The notes: generated by a model not told the origin, from the sequence alone. Counted from the stretch's first letter, positions 22,213 through 31,837 are shown. The stretch is DNA of 64,000 bases from Palsa-504 sp963769715 (GCA_963769715.1 CAVYNE010000040.1:62001-126000); one strand, 5' to 3'. Numbers and translations: made by a program.

Positions 22213-22912
22213 ACCTAGCCAAGTTGTGTGCGAGCGCACGTTGCGCCGGCTCAAGGCCGCGGGTGGCTGCCGCGTGTTCCCAAGCACTGGCGGGGAGGGC
22301 GACGGTGCCCCAGGCAAGGCCGTCCGGGTCGAACGTCGTGAGCGGCCGCCTGGCGATATACGACGCTGAGGTAGCCACATCGAGCTGAGCGGGGGCTGTG
22401 TTCCAGAACAGGTGCAGCAGGTGCGGGGGAACCCGTTTGGCGCGCGGTCTGTTGGCGCGGTCAGGTCGTTGGACCTTCGCCACGACAGGGGCGAGCGCGA
22501 GCCACTCGTCTGATCCGTACCGCACCTGATAGATCGTCACTTCTCTGGCGTGTCCTCTGGCGAGCATGATCGGTGTCTGCGTGATCAGGCCCTGGGTTAC
22601 CAGGCGCGACAACGCGTGTCCTGCGGCAGTGGGACTGACTCCAGCCCGCCGGGCAGCTTCACGGGCCGAGGAAACGCCCCGCGGGGACCGGGACAGGGCG
22701 GCGAGCACCTGGGCATCCGCCCGCGACATGCCAGGTATCAGCGGAGTGACCCCCAGCTCGTGGGCAAGCTCGGTGACCTACTCCTCGGTCAGATGGAAGA
22801 CACCTGACGAATCTTGCTCTATCGGCAAGCCCAGACGATTCACCGCACGCCGTATACGCGGAGACGAGGTCCCCAGCCGCCGTGCTGCGTCGGCGAGACT
22901 ATAGGTGTCCAT
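22196..22912 (-). pseudogene. AbiEi-like HTH antitoxin gene interrupted by an amber codon
   Basis: From ATG at 22912 the frame encodes a MerR-like HTH start (DTYSLADAARRLGTSSPRIR) up to a TAG at 22778-22780, then continues in the same frame from about 22775 through MSRADAQVLAALSRSPRGVS, a second HTH (AREAARRAGVSPTAAGHALSRL) and a C-terminal region ending at 22196. Restart at the ATG at 22729 would give a 177-residue HTH protein that might still act as antitoxin and autorepressor. It precedes the AbiEii-like toxin. Confidence 0.6.
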
Positions 22913-23326
22913 ATCGTTATTCTACCCGTCTCAGTCGTCGGACAGGGCGTCGGCGGCGGTACCTCAAGCCCGAACTGCTCTGGCGTAGGGCGTCCGTATC
23001 GATCCCGATCACGTGGTCACCGACGAGGAGTCGTTTGCCTCGAAGTCGATGCCGACGATCCCACTCGGAAATGCCGCCTATTTCGCTGGGATCACCTTAT
23101 TAAGCGGTAGTAAATCCCTTTGGCCCGGCCCGCTGACCGGGCTTACAGTGAAAAGATGAAGGTCAGTTTCACCTGCGCAGCCGCGCGAGCTATCCGCTCG
23201 CCGGTTGCCGCTGCATGACCTGACGAAATTCCGCGCTGGCGACCGGAAACGGTTTGCTAGCGCCCGTGTGATCATGGCCGCGCCAGCGGTCCCTTTCCGG
23301 TGCCGGACACCAGAGAAGGACCTCTC
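22913..23326. other. 414-base gap before the AlaRS-like gene
   Basis: No gene with support. It must contain the promoter of the divergent HTH gene and of the AlaRS-like gene. I see no T-box or other structured leader. Confidence 0.4.
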
Positions 23327-24490
23327 ATGAACGTGACCGAAACGATCCGGACCTTCCTTGAGTTCTTCGGTGACCGGGGCCATCAGATGGTGCCGGGCTG
23401 CTCGCTGGTGACGCCGCACGGTGACCCGGTGCTGTTCACCACCGCGGGGATGCATCCGCTGACCCGGTACCTGGAAGGCCGCCCCCATCCTCAGGGCAGG
23501 CGGCTGGCCGGCGTGCAGCGCTGCCTGCGGACCACCGATCTGGACGAGGTCGGCGATGACCGGCACCTGACGGTGTTCCAGATGCTGGGCTCGTGGTCGC
23601 TGGGCGATTACGACGGGCCGCAAAGCCTGCTCTGGGGCTGGGAACTGCTCACCGACCGCTTGGGCATCGGCCGGGACCGGCTGCACGCCACAGTGTTCGG
23701 CGGTGATGAGCAGGTGGCCCCCGATCTCCTGTCGTGGCAGACCTGGACCGAGCTCGGCGTCCCGGTCGAGCGGCTCGGGCCGGACAACTGGTGGTCCAAC
23801 GGCCCGACCGGTCCGTGCGGCCCGGACTCGGAACTGTTCGCGTGGACCGGCGACGGCCCGCCGCAGGGCACGCCCGGCACTGACGGGCGCTGGATGGAGC
23901 TGTGGAACCACGTGACGATGAGCTACCGGCGGCACGACGACCGCAGCCTGGAGCCGTTGCCGCAGCGCAGCGTGGACACCGGGATGGGCCTGGAGCGGCT
24001 GCTGATGGTCGTGCAGGGCCGGCCCTCGGTATTCGACTGTGACGTCTTCCAGCCCTGGACGACCGCGCTGACCGGCCTGTGGCAGCTCGACCAGCGGTCC
24101 CTGCGCCCGCTCATCGACCACCTGCGAGCCAGCATCGTGATCATCGGCAACGGGGTCACCCCGTCCACTACCGGCCGGGGCTACGTGCTGCGGCGGCTGC
24201 TCCGGCGCGCGCTCACCGTGCTGTGGCGCCCTGACAGCACCAGAACGCTGGAAGATCTGCCAACGTCGCTGATCGAGCAGACCCTAACGCAGTTCGGCCA
24301 GCACGAGGAAAGCGGCCCGGTCCACGATGTGCTCCGCGGCGAGGAACGGCGGTTCGTCGACCTGCTCACCCGGGGCCGCAAGGTGCTAGCCCAGCTCGGT
24401 CCTGGTCGGCCACTGACTGAGGCGGATCTGCGGTACCTGCACCAGACGCATGGTCTTCCCCCGGAACTGGTAACCGAGCTGCTGGACTAG
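23327..24490 (+). CDS. Stand-alone alanyl-tRNA synthetase-like protein (catalytic part only)
   Basis: 387 residues covering the class II AlaRS core: motif 2 region (LFTTAGMHPL, RCLRTTDLDEVGDDRHLTVF, MLGSWSLGDY), WSNGPTGPCGPDSEL, ELWNHVTMSYRR, motif 3 SVDTGMGLERLL and the start of the tRNA-recognition domain (LIDHLRASIVIIGNGVTPS, GRGYVLRRLLRRA). The editing and C-Ala domains of full AlaRS (about 880 residues) are absent. It should activate alanine or a similar amino acid; charging a tRNA or a carrier, or acting as a resistant xenologue, are all open. Start at 23327 has AGAAGGA 6 bases upstream; a start at 23300 is weaker. It is the last gene before the att remnant at 24690. Confidence 0.8.
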   Translation: MNVTETIRTFLEFFGDRGHQMVPGCSLVTPHGDPVLFTTAGMHPLTRYLEGRPHPQGRRLAGVQRCLRTTDLDEVGDDRHLTVFQMLGSWSLGDYDGPQSLLWGWELLTDRLGIGRDRLHATVFGGDEQVAPDLLSWQTWTELGVPVERLGPDNWWSNGPTGPCGPDSELFAWTGDGPPQGTPGTDGRWMELWNHVTMSYRRHDDRSLEPLPQRSVDTGMGLERLLMVVQGRPSVFDCDVFQPWTTALTGLWQLDQRSLRPLIDHLRASIVIIGNGVTPSTTGRGYVLRRLLRRALTVLWRPDSTRTLEDLPTSLIEQTLTQFGQHEESGPVHDVLRGEERRFVDLLTRGRKVLAQLGPGRPLTEADLRYLHQTHGLPPELVTELLD

Positions 24491-24574
24491 CCGCATGTAG
24501 CGACACAGCCATCAGCCGACAAGATCCCCAACACCCTCGCCGCCGGTATTCCTTAGTGAAGGTAACGATATTTC

Positions 24575-24689
24575 GGGGAGCCAAACTGGGAGTCAACGGC
24601 GACAGTCGCCCGGCGACGCCCGGCGACGATTGGTGCAGTCAGCTGGCGTAACAGGCGACGTAAGGCGACGTCCTGCGACGGTCCGGTTG
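24575..24689. repeat. GAGCCAA and GCGACG repeats left of the att remnant
   Basis: A GGGGAGCCAAACTGGGAG motif at 24575-24592, followed by five GCGACG copies (about 24611, 24620, 24651, 24663, 24674) ending just before the tRNA-Val fragment. A doubled GGGAGCCAA appears again at 24782 and 24794. Direct repeats beside an att core are what arm-type integrase sites look like. Confidence 0.55.
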
Positions 24690-24735
24690 CGCCTTACAAG
24701 CGAGGGGTCACTGGTTAGAACCTAGTTGCGCCCAC
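24690..24735 (+). repeat. Displaced tRNA-Val 3' fragment (att remnant)
   Basis: 46 bases matching the tRNA-Val from the anticodon loop to the acceptor end with two differences (GGTTAGAACCT for GGTTCGAACCC). The 5' half of the tRNA is absent and the base after CCCAC differs. This is the expected attR of an element integrated at 14930. Confidence 0.85.
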
Positions 24736-25442
24736 TGTTTGTGCTGCTCAAGGGACTATTGCGATCTTGAAATGGCCGCGTGGGAGCCAAATGGGGAGCC
24801 AATCGGATTGGCCCACGCTGAATGCGGAGACCAAGATCCGCGGCTGGCCGCAACACCGAAGGGCCTGGGCGGGAATCGTCGGCAGGCATCGTGGTATACG
24901 GGCAGCCGACGCACGCCTGGGCTAGCGCATGCACGGACGCCCAGCAAGCGACCTGGCCGGCATGCTGGTGGGCCGGGGGAGGGGGAGGAAGGGCCTGGCC
25001 TGGATGAGGCCGAGTTCCGGCGCCGCTTCGCCCACCTGTTCCACGAGGCCGGCGCCGCGTGACCGAGCGTGCCGGTCGCTGGAATCTGGACGTCCGGCCT
25101 ATCTGCTGCACGATGAGTATGCCGGACAGTACCCTGCCCGCCGCGGATCTGACTGGCGTATTCGCTACCGGGTCGATGAGGGCACTCGCGCCGTCATCGT
25201 CCTGGGGACATCTCCGCGATCATCTTTGGCTGGTCGGCACAGACTCATGATCTGGTGGATGCAGGTGCCACCCAGCCACTGCCCGGTCACAGACCGGCGA
25301 GGAGCCGGATCGGCGGCAGATGCAATGCCTGCGGGCGTGAACGTCATGACGTGGCCGCGCTCCCCAACCACCGGTATCCCGCGTGCCATGGGCGCCCCGA
25401 GCGCGGCCGATGGCGGGCCGGCTCCATGTGTTCCGGTTCCGT
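24736..25442. other. About 700 bases with weak toxin-antitoxin remnants
   Basis: No intact gene. On the plus strand, a frame ending LDEAEFRRRFAHLFHEAGAA (stop near 25062) overlaps a GTG-led frame TERAGRWNLDV, and 60 bases on a different frame reads YPARRGSDWRIRYRVDEGTR, which resembles the core of a ParE/RelE toxin. Together these may be a broken small antitoxin/toxin pair. The evidence is slight. Confidence 0.3.
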
Positions 25443-26111
25443 TCATTTGCGGCCGCCTCTCGCGTTTTTCGAGGCCAGGTTCTGGTGTACGGTCTGGCAG
25501 TCGGCGCCAGCAATATCGTCGGCGTCTCCGGCGTGGCCGGGCGGCGTCCCCCTTCGCTGAGGCTGGCCGTCCGGCAGGCCCGGCTCGTCAGGGACGACCG
25601 CGATGACGATGGCCATGAGCAAGGAGATGGCCAGCAGTTCCCGGAACGGACCTTCGGACTGGTAGGCGACGAAGAACTCCGTGCCGGCGATGAAGCCGAG
25701 CCAGACCATGATGTTCCAGCCGAGGGCGATCCACGCGTCATGGACGCCGGTGCTGCGCCCGCGAAAATGCCTCAGAGCCTTCCAGAACAGCAATGCTCCG
25801 GCCGCCTCAGCCAGGGCTGCGGCCAGGACAGCGGCCTTGTCGAACCAGGCCGGCCACGAGTAGACCTTGGTTATCGAGGCGATGTAGCTGACATTGCCCG
25901 AATTCAGGAACGACCAGTGGTACCCGCCCACCGAGACGATGAAGTTCACGACGTTCGTGACCGCGACGAACGTGAAGTACACCACGCCGATTCCGAGCAC
26001 GAGCTGCTTGATCCGGAGGCCCGGCGGAGACAGCACGCGGTAGCCAGCGCGGGATCTGGTTTTCACTGGGAAAGCCGCAACGGGAATTTCAGACCTCATT
26101 TGCGTCACCAT
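25443..26111 (-). CDS. Four-helix integral membrane protein, unknown
   Basis: 222 residues with four hydrophobic helices (about 36-58, 86-110, 124-146, 158-176), a periplasmic loop with SITKVYSWPAWFDK and a motif TEFFVAYQSE after the third helix, loosely like DUF2165 (EWFxMWQS). The charged C-terminal tail of about 45 residues is unusual and may be read-through beyond the old end. Start: ATG at 26111, GTG at 26108 or ATG at 26099 are all possible, with GAAGG close by. Confidence 0.6.
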   Translation of the reverse strand: MVTQMRSEIPVAAFPVKTRSRAGYRVLSPPGLRIKQLVLGIGVVYFTFVAVTNVVNFIVSVGGYHWSFLNSGNVSYIASITKVYSWPAWFDKAAVLAAALAEAAGALLFWKALRHFRGRSTGVHDAWIALGWNIMVWLGFIAGTEFFVAYQSEGPFRELLAISLLMAIVIAVVPDEPGLPDGQPQRRGTPPGHAGDADDIAGADCQTVHQNLASKNARGGRK

Positions 26112-26164
26112 CCTTCACGGACGAGTGCGTCAACGGAACGAACTCTGGTGGGTATCTAGGACTC

Positions 26165-26311
26165 TCGAATGTCGCCGTGGCGGCCATGTCCGCGCTCGCC
26201 AGCCGCCTGCCGCGGGCCAGCCTGGCCGTCCTGCCGGGCGCAGCCCGCATGAGCCCGTTCACCGACCCGGCGGCGCTGGCCCGGCTTATCCTGCGCGGAC
26301 GGCTCGAATAG
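26165..26311 (+). pseudogene. Alpha/beta hydrolase 3' remnant
   Basis: 49 codons reading ALASRLPRASLAVLPGAARM, then SPFTDPAALARLILRGRLE and stop at 26309. This is the closing segment of alpha/beta hydrolases, where GAGHM carries the catalytic His; here it reads GAARM, so the His is gone too. The front of the gene is absent. Confidence 0.55.
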
Positions 26312-26411
26312 GGCACGGTGCCGATCTAGGCGCCGCGCCGGGGCGGAAGATACGGGTGCTGCGACCCGTGGCGCGGGACCATGCCTCAGCCAGGTCCCGC
26401 GCCAGGTTGCC

Positions 26412-29400
26412 TCATGCATCGAGCGCTGCTCCCATGAGGCCGGCGGCGCCGATGTTGCAGAAGAAGTCGATGAAGAGCTTGATGATCTCCGATCCGCCGC
26501 TGGTGGTTTCGGCCAGCGTCGTGGTGGCGAACGGGGCGATGACGTTGGAGACGTTGCTGACGATGCCCGCGGCCTGGGTGAAGGGGTTGTCGCTGGTCTG
26601 GAAGTTGTAGATGCTGCCGAGGATGGTGGAGGCGATGGCGGCGGCCATGGTGAAGTACTGGCCGATCTCCGGCCAGTCCTCCGGCTCGCCGTCGCTCGCC
26701 TCGACGGCCGCTGGCGGCTTGTAGTCGGCGAACTGGCCGCACAGGCCGACGATCGGCGGCACCAGCCCGAGCAGCCAGTTCGGCCAGATCATCGCCCCGT
26801 CGGGGCCGGAGCCGTCGATGGGGTTGGCGAACGGCGGCCCGGCGGGCGTGCCGGGCCATTCCAGGATGGCCAGGACGAGGGGGGCAGCGATGTCGATCCA
26901 GCCGATGATGCCGGACGGCTCCTGGCCTACAACCCGGGACATGTCGCCGACGGCGTCGGCGGCGCCCCAGATGCCCTGGCCCACGGCGGCGGACAGTCCC
27001 AGCCCGAGCGCCCAGTCCTGCTGCGTGTCCGCCACGGTTCCGCCGTCCCGGCTGGCGGTGACGGCGGGGAACAGCGAGCTGCCCGAGCCGTTCTTGATCC
27101 GGTTGGCCAGGGTGGCGGGGTACATCAGGATCAGGCTGACCAGGTGCCCGACGTTCATCGTGGTGTCCACGCCGAAGTGCGCCAGCAGCTTCGAGACCAG
27201 GGGGATGTCCTCGAACCCGTGCGAGAGCATGTCGCCCAGCGTGTCCATGGCCGCCTTGGCCAGGTCGATCAGGGCCTGGACGATGGCGTCGGCGAAGGCC
27301 AGCAGGTCGTGCACGGCCTGCTTGAGGAGGCCGACGAACTCGGCTAGCTGCGTCTGCTGACTGGAGCCGCTGCTGGCGAACGGCTCTTGCAGACCCGTCC
27401 ACAGCAGCTCGCCGATGTCGGTCACGGCCTGCACGCCGTCCTGCATGGCGGCGGCCAGCTGGTCGAGGGCCGCCTGCAGGTCGGTGTTCACCTGGGCGGT
27501 GGTGTCGCTGGTGAAGAAGGACTCGATCTTGTCCAGCAGCCAGTTGTGCTGGACGCCGGACAGGAACTTCTCGATGTCGAAGACCGCCGGCGGCGTGCTG
27601 GGGGTCGGGCTGCCGAACGTCTGCTGCTTCAGGCCGGGCATGACGATCGTGTCGATCTTCTCGTCGATGGCCGTCTCCAGGCTGGCGAAGAAGCCGTCCG
27701 CTATCTGGCCGTATTCGGTCAGCTTGCCGGTGGCGATCCCGGGCAGCTGATCCAGCCAGGCCTCGATCTGCTTGGCGTTCTGCCCGGCCTCGGCGATCAG
27801 CTCGCCGACGTTCTGCCGCAGCCAGGTGATCGCGTCGCCGATGTCGGCGCCGAGCTTGGCGAAGAAGGCGGTGACGGCGTGGATGGCCGACTTGATGTCG
27901 GTGATCACGTAGCTGGCTATCTCCGCGATGTCGTCGCCTATCGTGACGGCCAGGCTCACGGCCCAGTGGTAGGCGTCATCGGCCTCGTCCTCGACCCAGT
28001 TCGCCGTGCAGGTGGCGATCTGGACGGCGTCGTGCCGCAGGCCGTGGAAGAAGGAATCCGCGTCGTTCTGGACGCTGTCCCACCAGTCCGACAGCGACCC
28101 CAGGCGGTCCGCGCCGACCAGCGGCGTTTGCGCGCCGCCCGGCTCGATGGAGCTGGCGTAGGCCGGCACGTCCCCGGACAGGTCCAGGACGAACGACTTG
28201 ATGTCATTCGGGCCCGGCATGACGCCCTGCCCGGCCTGGACGCACTGGGTGATCGCACTGACCACTCCGGTGGCCGCCTGGGCCTGCTGGTCGGCGGGCA
28301 CGTTGGCCAGCACCGGGAACAGCGGGCTGCCGTCGGCCCGGGTCGCCTTCAGCAGCGAGCCGCCGGTCAGCGTGCCCAGGTCGTTCAGCGGCGCGGCGCC
28401 GGCCAGGAACGCGTGCACGTCCGCGTCCGGGCTGACGGCCACCGCCGAGCTGGCGTCATCGCCGCTGTCGTCCGATACGATCTGCACGCTCAGCTGGGGG
28501 GCGTCCAGCTCGACCGCCGGGGTGGCGAAGGTGACCCGGCCGCGGGCGTCGGCGGTGAACGTGGCCGGGTTACCCGGTCCGAGCAGCGTGCTGCCGGCGG
28601 CCTGCCAGGCGCCGGCCGGCCGGTCGGCGGTCACGCTCACCTGGGCGCCGGCCACGGCGGCGCCGTTGGCGTCGGTGACCGACAGCTGTACCCGCCAGGT
28701 GTCCAGTTCCTGCAGCGTGGCCCCGTCCTGGAGGACAGGCACCAGTGACCAGCCCGCCGCCGGGTCCTTGGCCAGCACGTTCAGCGTGGCATCGGCCAGC
28801 ACCACGAACAGCGTGCCCTGGCTGGCATCGGCCGGCTGGCTGAACACCGCCGCCACGTCCGGCTGCAGCGGGATCGGATCGGTGACGTCGAGGGGGACGT
28901 TTCCCGGATTGCCGTACTCGGAGATGACGGTGACGGTGTCGCCCAGCAGCATGGCGAAGCCGAACAGGCCGCCGTCCTGCCAGACCGCGACGGCATCCTG
29001 TCCCAGCGCCGATCCGGCCGATCCGATGTCGGCATCGCCGAGCGTGTCGCTTTCGGGCGTGGAGAAGAAGATGTCGCCGGATTGCACCTGGTAGGCATAG
29101 CCGGCGTAGGTCCCCGGCAGCGTCGGGTAGGTGACCCAGCCGGTCCACAGCAGTGCCGCCACGTCCGTGATCTGGCCGGCGGGGTCCGGGTCGAACGTGG
29201 TGCCCGAGAGCTGGGCGTGCCACTCCGCGACGTTCTGTGACGTCAGGCAGAGCACGGAACCTGTGTACGCGGACGAGGGATCCCAAAATAGCCTGGCGTC
29301 GGTCATGTCCAGGCCGGCGAGCGAGGTGCTGATGGTGACGGAGTACGTGCTGTGCGGCTGCCACAAGGCGAAACTGCCGTTCGGCGCCTCGGGGTAGGTC

Positions 29401-29930
29401 GAGCTCGTATAGAAGGCGTAGAAGTAGACGTTCCCGTTCATGTCAAGGCCGGACTGCAGGCGGCCCAGGCCGAACGCCATGGGATATTCGTACACGTATT
29501 CCCAGGTACCCGACGAGTCCAGCATGGCCAGGACGTACGTCGTCACGTTTTCTCCGGCGATGTTCCTGGTCCTCAGCGCGAGCGCCCATACCGTGCCGTC
29601 AGGTGCGGTGGCCACCGCCACGTCGGCGACATCCGTCAGCGGATACTTGGTCGACCCGGGCAAGGCGGTGCAGGTCCATCCGGACGTCGCGGTGGCGCTG
29701 CGGCTCAGGTGCGACACCGCGGCATCGGACAGCAACAGGGCTTCGACGGTGCCGTCGGCGCGCATGAACGGCCGCACCACGTCGGCGGAGTTCATGATGA
29801 CCTGGTCGGTGAGGAAGTAGTCTTCGCTGAGCACGCAGCTGCTCTGCACCGAGAAGGGCGCGGTGTACGGCGAGGCCGCCGCCCCCTCCAGGCGCGGCGC
29901 GGAGGTAGCCGGGTCGAACTGGGTAGTCAT
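26412..29930 (-). CDS. 1172-residue protein of unknown function, propeller-like plus helical domains
   Basis: A single intact frame. Residues 1-400 are rich in short beta motifs (DGTVWALAL, GNVYFYAFY, GDIFFSTPES, GGLFGFAMLL), suggesting a beta-propeller. Residues about 410-500 resemble a Big/invasin-type Ig domain (QLSVTDANGAAVAGAQVSVT). From 580 to 1000 come long amphipathic helices (IASYVITDIKSAIHAVTAFF, GELLWTG), and the end is hydrophobic and Gly/Ala-rich with possible membrane-inserting stretches. There is no signal peptide, lipobox or classical TM domain at the N-terminus. ATG at 29930 has AAGGAG upstream; a start at 29969 is less likely. It stands alone, with 392 bases of empty sequence upstream. 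A contractile-system cargo, pore-former or surface protein are possible; none is shown. Confidence 0.75.
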   Translation of the reverse strand: MTTQFDPATSAPRLEGAAASPYTAPFSVQSSCVLSEDYFLTDQVIMNSADVVRPFMRADGTVEALLLSDAAVSHLSRSATATSGWTCTALPGSTKYPLTDVADVAVATAPDGTVWALALRTRNIAGENVTTYVLAMLDSSGTWEYVYEYPMAFGLGRLQSGLDMNGNVYFYAFYTSSTYPEAPNGSFALWQPHSTYSVTISTSLAGLDMTDARLFWDPSSAYTGSVLCLTSQNVAEWHAQLSGTTFDPDPAGQITDVAALLWTGWVTYPTLPGTYAGYAYQVQSGDIFFSTPESDTLGDADIGSAGSALGQDAVAVWQDGGLFGFAMLLGDTVTVISEYGNPGNVPLDVTDPIPLQPDVAAVFSQPADASQGTLFVVLADATLNVLAKDPAAGWSLVPVLQDGATLQELDTWRVQLSVTDANGAAVAGAQVSVTADRPAGAWQAAGSTLLGPGNPATFTADARGRVTFATPAVELDAPQLSVQIVSDDSGDDASSAVAVSPDADVHAFLAGAAPLNDLGTLTGGSLLKATRADGSPLFPVLANVPADQQAQAATGVVSAITQCVQAGQGVMPGPNDIKSFVLDLSGDVPAYASSIEPGGAQTPLVGADRLGSLSDWWDSVQNDADSFFHGLRHDAVQIATCTANWVEDEADDAYHWAVSLAVTIGDDIAEIASYVITDIKSAIHAVTAFFAKLGADIGDAITWLRQNVGELIAEAGQNAKQIEAWLDQLPGIATGKLTEYGQIADGFFASLETAIDEKIDTIVMPGLKQQTFGSPTPSTPPAVFDIEKFLSGVQHNWLLDKIESFFTSDTTAQVNTDLQAALDQLAAAMQDGVQAVTDIGELLWTGLQEPFASSGSSQQTQLAEFVGLLKQAVHDLLAFADAIVQALIDLAKAAMDTLGDMLSHGFEDIPLVSKLLAHFGVDTTMNVGHLVSLILMYPATLANRIKNGSGSSLFPAVTASRDGGTVADTQQDWALGLGLSAAVGQGIWGAADAVGDMSRVVGQEPSGIIGWIDIAAPLVLAILEWPGTPAGPPFANPIDGSGPDGAMIWPNWLLGLVPPIVGLCGQFADYKPPAAVEASDGEPEDWPEIGQYFTMAAAIASTILGSIYNFQTSDNPFTQAAGIVSNVSNVIAPFATTTLAETTSGGSEIIKLFIDFFCNIGAAGLMGAALDA

Positions 29931-30322
29931 GGCGGATCTCTCCTTCTTCGATCGTGTAGATGGATCCACTGTCGGCCGCGCCGGACCCGCAGTCCCTAGA
30001 GAAACTCCCTAGTCCGCTTCCCCAGGGAAGGGCTCCCGTATCGACGAGCGCGCCGTTCTGGACCCGGACGCCGCGGGCACCTTGCCGCGCGGCGGCGCAC
30101 CACCTTGGTGCAGTTACGACACTGCCGCCTGGTCAGCGGCGGAAAAAGCGGCAAGTGCGGATGGCAGTCATCACCCAGCGCGATGAATCAGGATTCGCTG
30201 ACACGACCATCCGTCCCGGCTCCGGCTATGCACGGCAGGCTTTCAGCAACCGGGACAAAGGTCCTTTGTGTCCGGTACTTTCGGCCGGCAACTGACACGG
30301 CAGGCCGCTTTATCGTACGTGC
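29931..30322. other. Divergent intergenic region, 392 bases
   Basis: Holds the promoters of the large minus-strand protein and the LysR gene. I see no gene. The LysR ATG at 30323 follows TTTATCGTACGTGC with no SD, so its transcript may be leaderless with TTATCG as a weak -10. Confidence 0.4.
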
Positions 30323-31282
30323 ATGGAGCTACGCCAGCTCGAGGCGTTCGTGACGCTGGCGACCGAACTGCATTTCGGCCGCGCGGCCGAAAAGCTCTAC
30401 ATGGGCCAACCGGCGCTCAGCGAGATGATCCGCCGCCTGGAACGCGAACTGGGCACTCCCCTGTTCACCCGCACTACCCGGCGGGTCACCCTCACTCCGG
30501 CGGGCGAGGAACTGCTGAACCGCTCCAAGGCCATCCTGGACGACGTCGTCGCGGCTGTCGCGGCTGTCCGGCGGGTAGCCGGGGGAGAGGCCGGAACGGT
30601 CCGGCTGGGCATTACCCCGCCAGCGGCGCCCGTCCTCGCGCCTCACCTGTGCTCGATGTTCGCTGTCCAGGCCCCCCAGGTCACGGTATCGGTGGAGCAG
30701 ATGTGGCTGCCCGCGCTGACCAGCGGCCTGCGGGAAGGCTCCATTGACGTTGCCATCACCTGCGGTATCGTCCCCGAATCCGATGGCATCATCAGCGAGA
30801 TATTCGCCGCCGAGCCGCTGCTAGTCGGGTTGCGGCCCGGCCACCGGCTGGCTGGCCAGGAGATCATCCGGCTCGCGGACCTGGCCCACGACGTGCTCGG
30901 CCGGGTCCGCAAGAGCCTGTTCCCGGCCTGGGCGCTGATCCAGCAGCAGGCCCTGGACGCGGCCGGCATCCGGCCCCCGGCCGTAGACCTGGACGACACC
31001 GACCTGACCGCTGCCCGCTGGCTTGACCAGCCGGGCGTCGACTGGATCATGCTCATACCTTCCCTGGCGCGTGCACACAGCGCGACAGTGATCAAGCTGG
31101 TGCGGCCCGTCCACCCGGTGCCCTTCACGCTGCAATGGAACCCGGCCCGGGCCCAGACCACCGCCGTGGCCCGCTTCGTGCACGCTACCCTCACCGCGGA
31201 TCTTCCGCCCGGCTGGCTGACCCAGCCCGGCCACCTGAGCCACATTCCGAGCGCAGCTGACAATAATGCACGCCACGGATGA
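30323..31282 (+). CDS. LysR family transcriptional regulator
   Basis: A 319-residue LysR protein: HTH at residues 1-60 (MELRQLEAFVTLATELHFGR, then YMGQPALSEMIRRLERELG, LFTRTTRRVTLTPAGEELL) and a two-lobe effector domain from about 90 (GTVRLGITPPAAPVLAP). No SD is seen. The divergent neighbour is the 1172-residue protein, which LysR logic makes a candidate target. Effector unknown. Confidence 0.88.
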   Translation: MELRQLEAFVTLATELHFGRAAEKLYMGQPALSEMIRRLERELGTPLFTRTTRRVTLTPAGEELLNRSKAILDDVVAAVAAVRRVAGGEAGTVRLGITPPAAPVLAPHLCSMFAVQAPQVTVSVEQMWLPALTSGLREGSIDVAITCGIVPESDGIISEIFAAEPLLVGLRPGHRLAGQEIIRLADLAHDVLGRVRKSLFPAWALIQQQALDAAGIRPPAVDLDDTDLTAARWLDQPGVDWIMLIPSLARAHSATVIKLVRPVHPVPFTLQWNPARAQTTAVARFVHATLTADLPPGWLTQPGHLSHIPSAADNNARHG

Positions 31283-31322
31283 CGGTTGCCTCCGCCAGAT
31301 GACAAAACCCGTGCCTGCGTGG

Positions 31323-31835
31323 TCACGAGGCCGCGGCGGCGGGACGCTGAAGATGTGCGGCTCCGGTGGCGAAGCGCTTGCGGTAGGTGGTGGCGCTGAG
31401 TCCGTAGTGGGCCTTGAAGCGGCGGGCGAAGCTGCTCTGGTCGGGCCAGCCGACCGCGCGCCCGATGCTGGTGACCGGCTCGTCGGAGTGCAGGAGCAGG
31501 ACGGCGGCGTGCTCGGCGCGGAGCTGGGCCAGGTAGGCCATGGGCGGCAGCCCGGTGGCGGCGTTGAACAGCCGCACCAGGTAGCCCGGGGCGAGGTGCA
31601 GCTCGGCTGCCAGGCTCTTCAGCGTCCAGTCGCGGGTGAGGTCGGTTTCGAGCAGGCGCATCGCCTGCACGACCGCGGGATGCGCCGTCCCGAGCTCTCC
31701 GGGCAGCTCGCCGCGGGCCTGCGCGACCGCCTGGCCGAGCTGGCCGAATAGGAGCGACAGGCGGCCGACGATATCGGGACGGTGCAGGGCGGGCGGGCGG
31801 TGCCGCAGTGCGGCCAGCGCGTCGAGGTGACCGAG
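31323..31835 (-). pseudogene. AraC family regulator, 5'-truncated
   Basis: The C-terminal double HTH is intact (MRLLETDLTRDWTLKSLAAELHLAP, then IGRAVGWPDQSSFARRFKAHYG), preceded by about 55 residues of the sensor domain (GHLDALAALRHRPPALHRPD). At about 31836 it breaks off against a sugar-permease fragment on the other strand. The N-terminal cupin and its promoter are gone. It probably sensed a plant sugar and drove the transporter/rhamnosidase operon to its right. Confidence 0.75.
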
Positions 31836-31837
31836 GG

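Noticed and set aside
27387..28748. Plus-strand frame of 453 codons
   Set aside because: Antisense to the intact 1172-residue gene; repetitive Gly/Arg/Val/Asp composition of a shadow.
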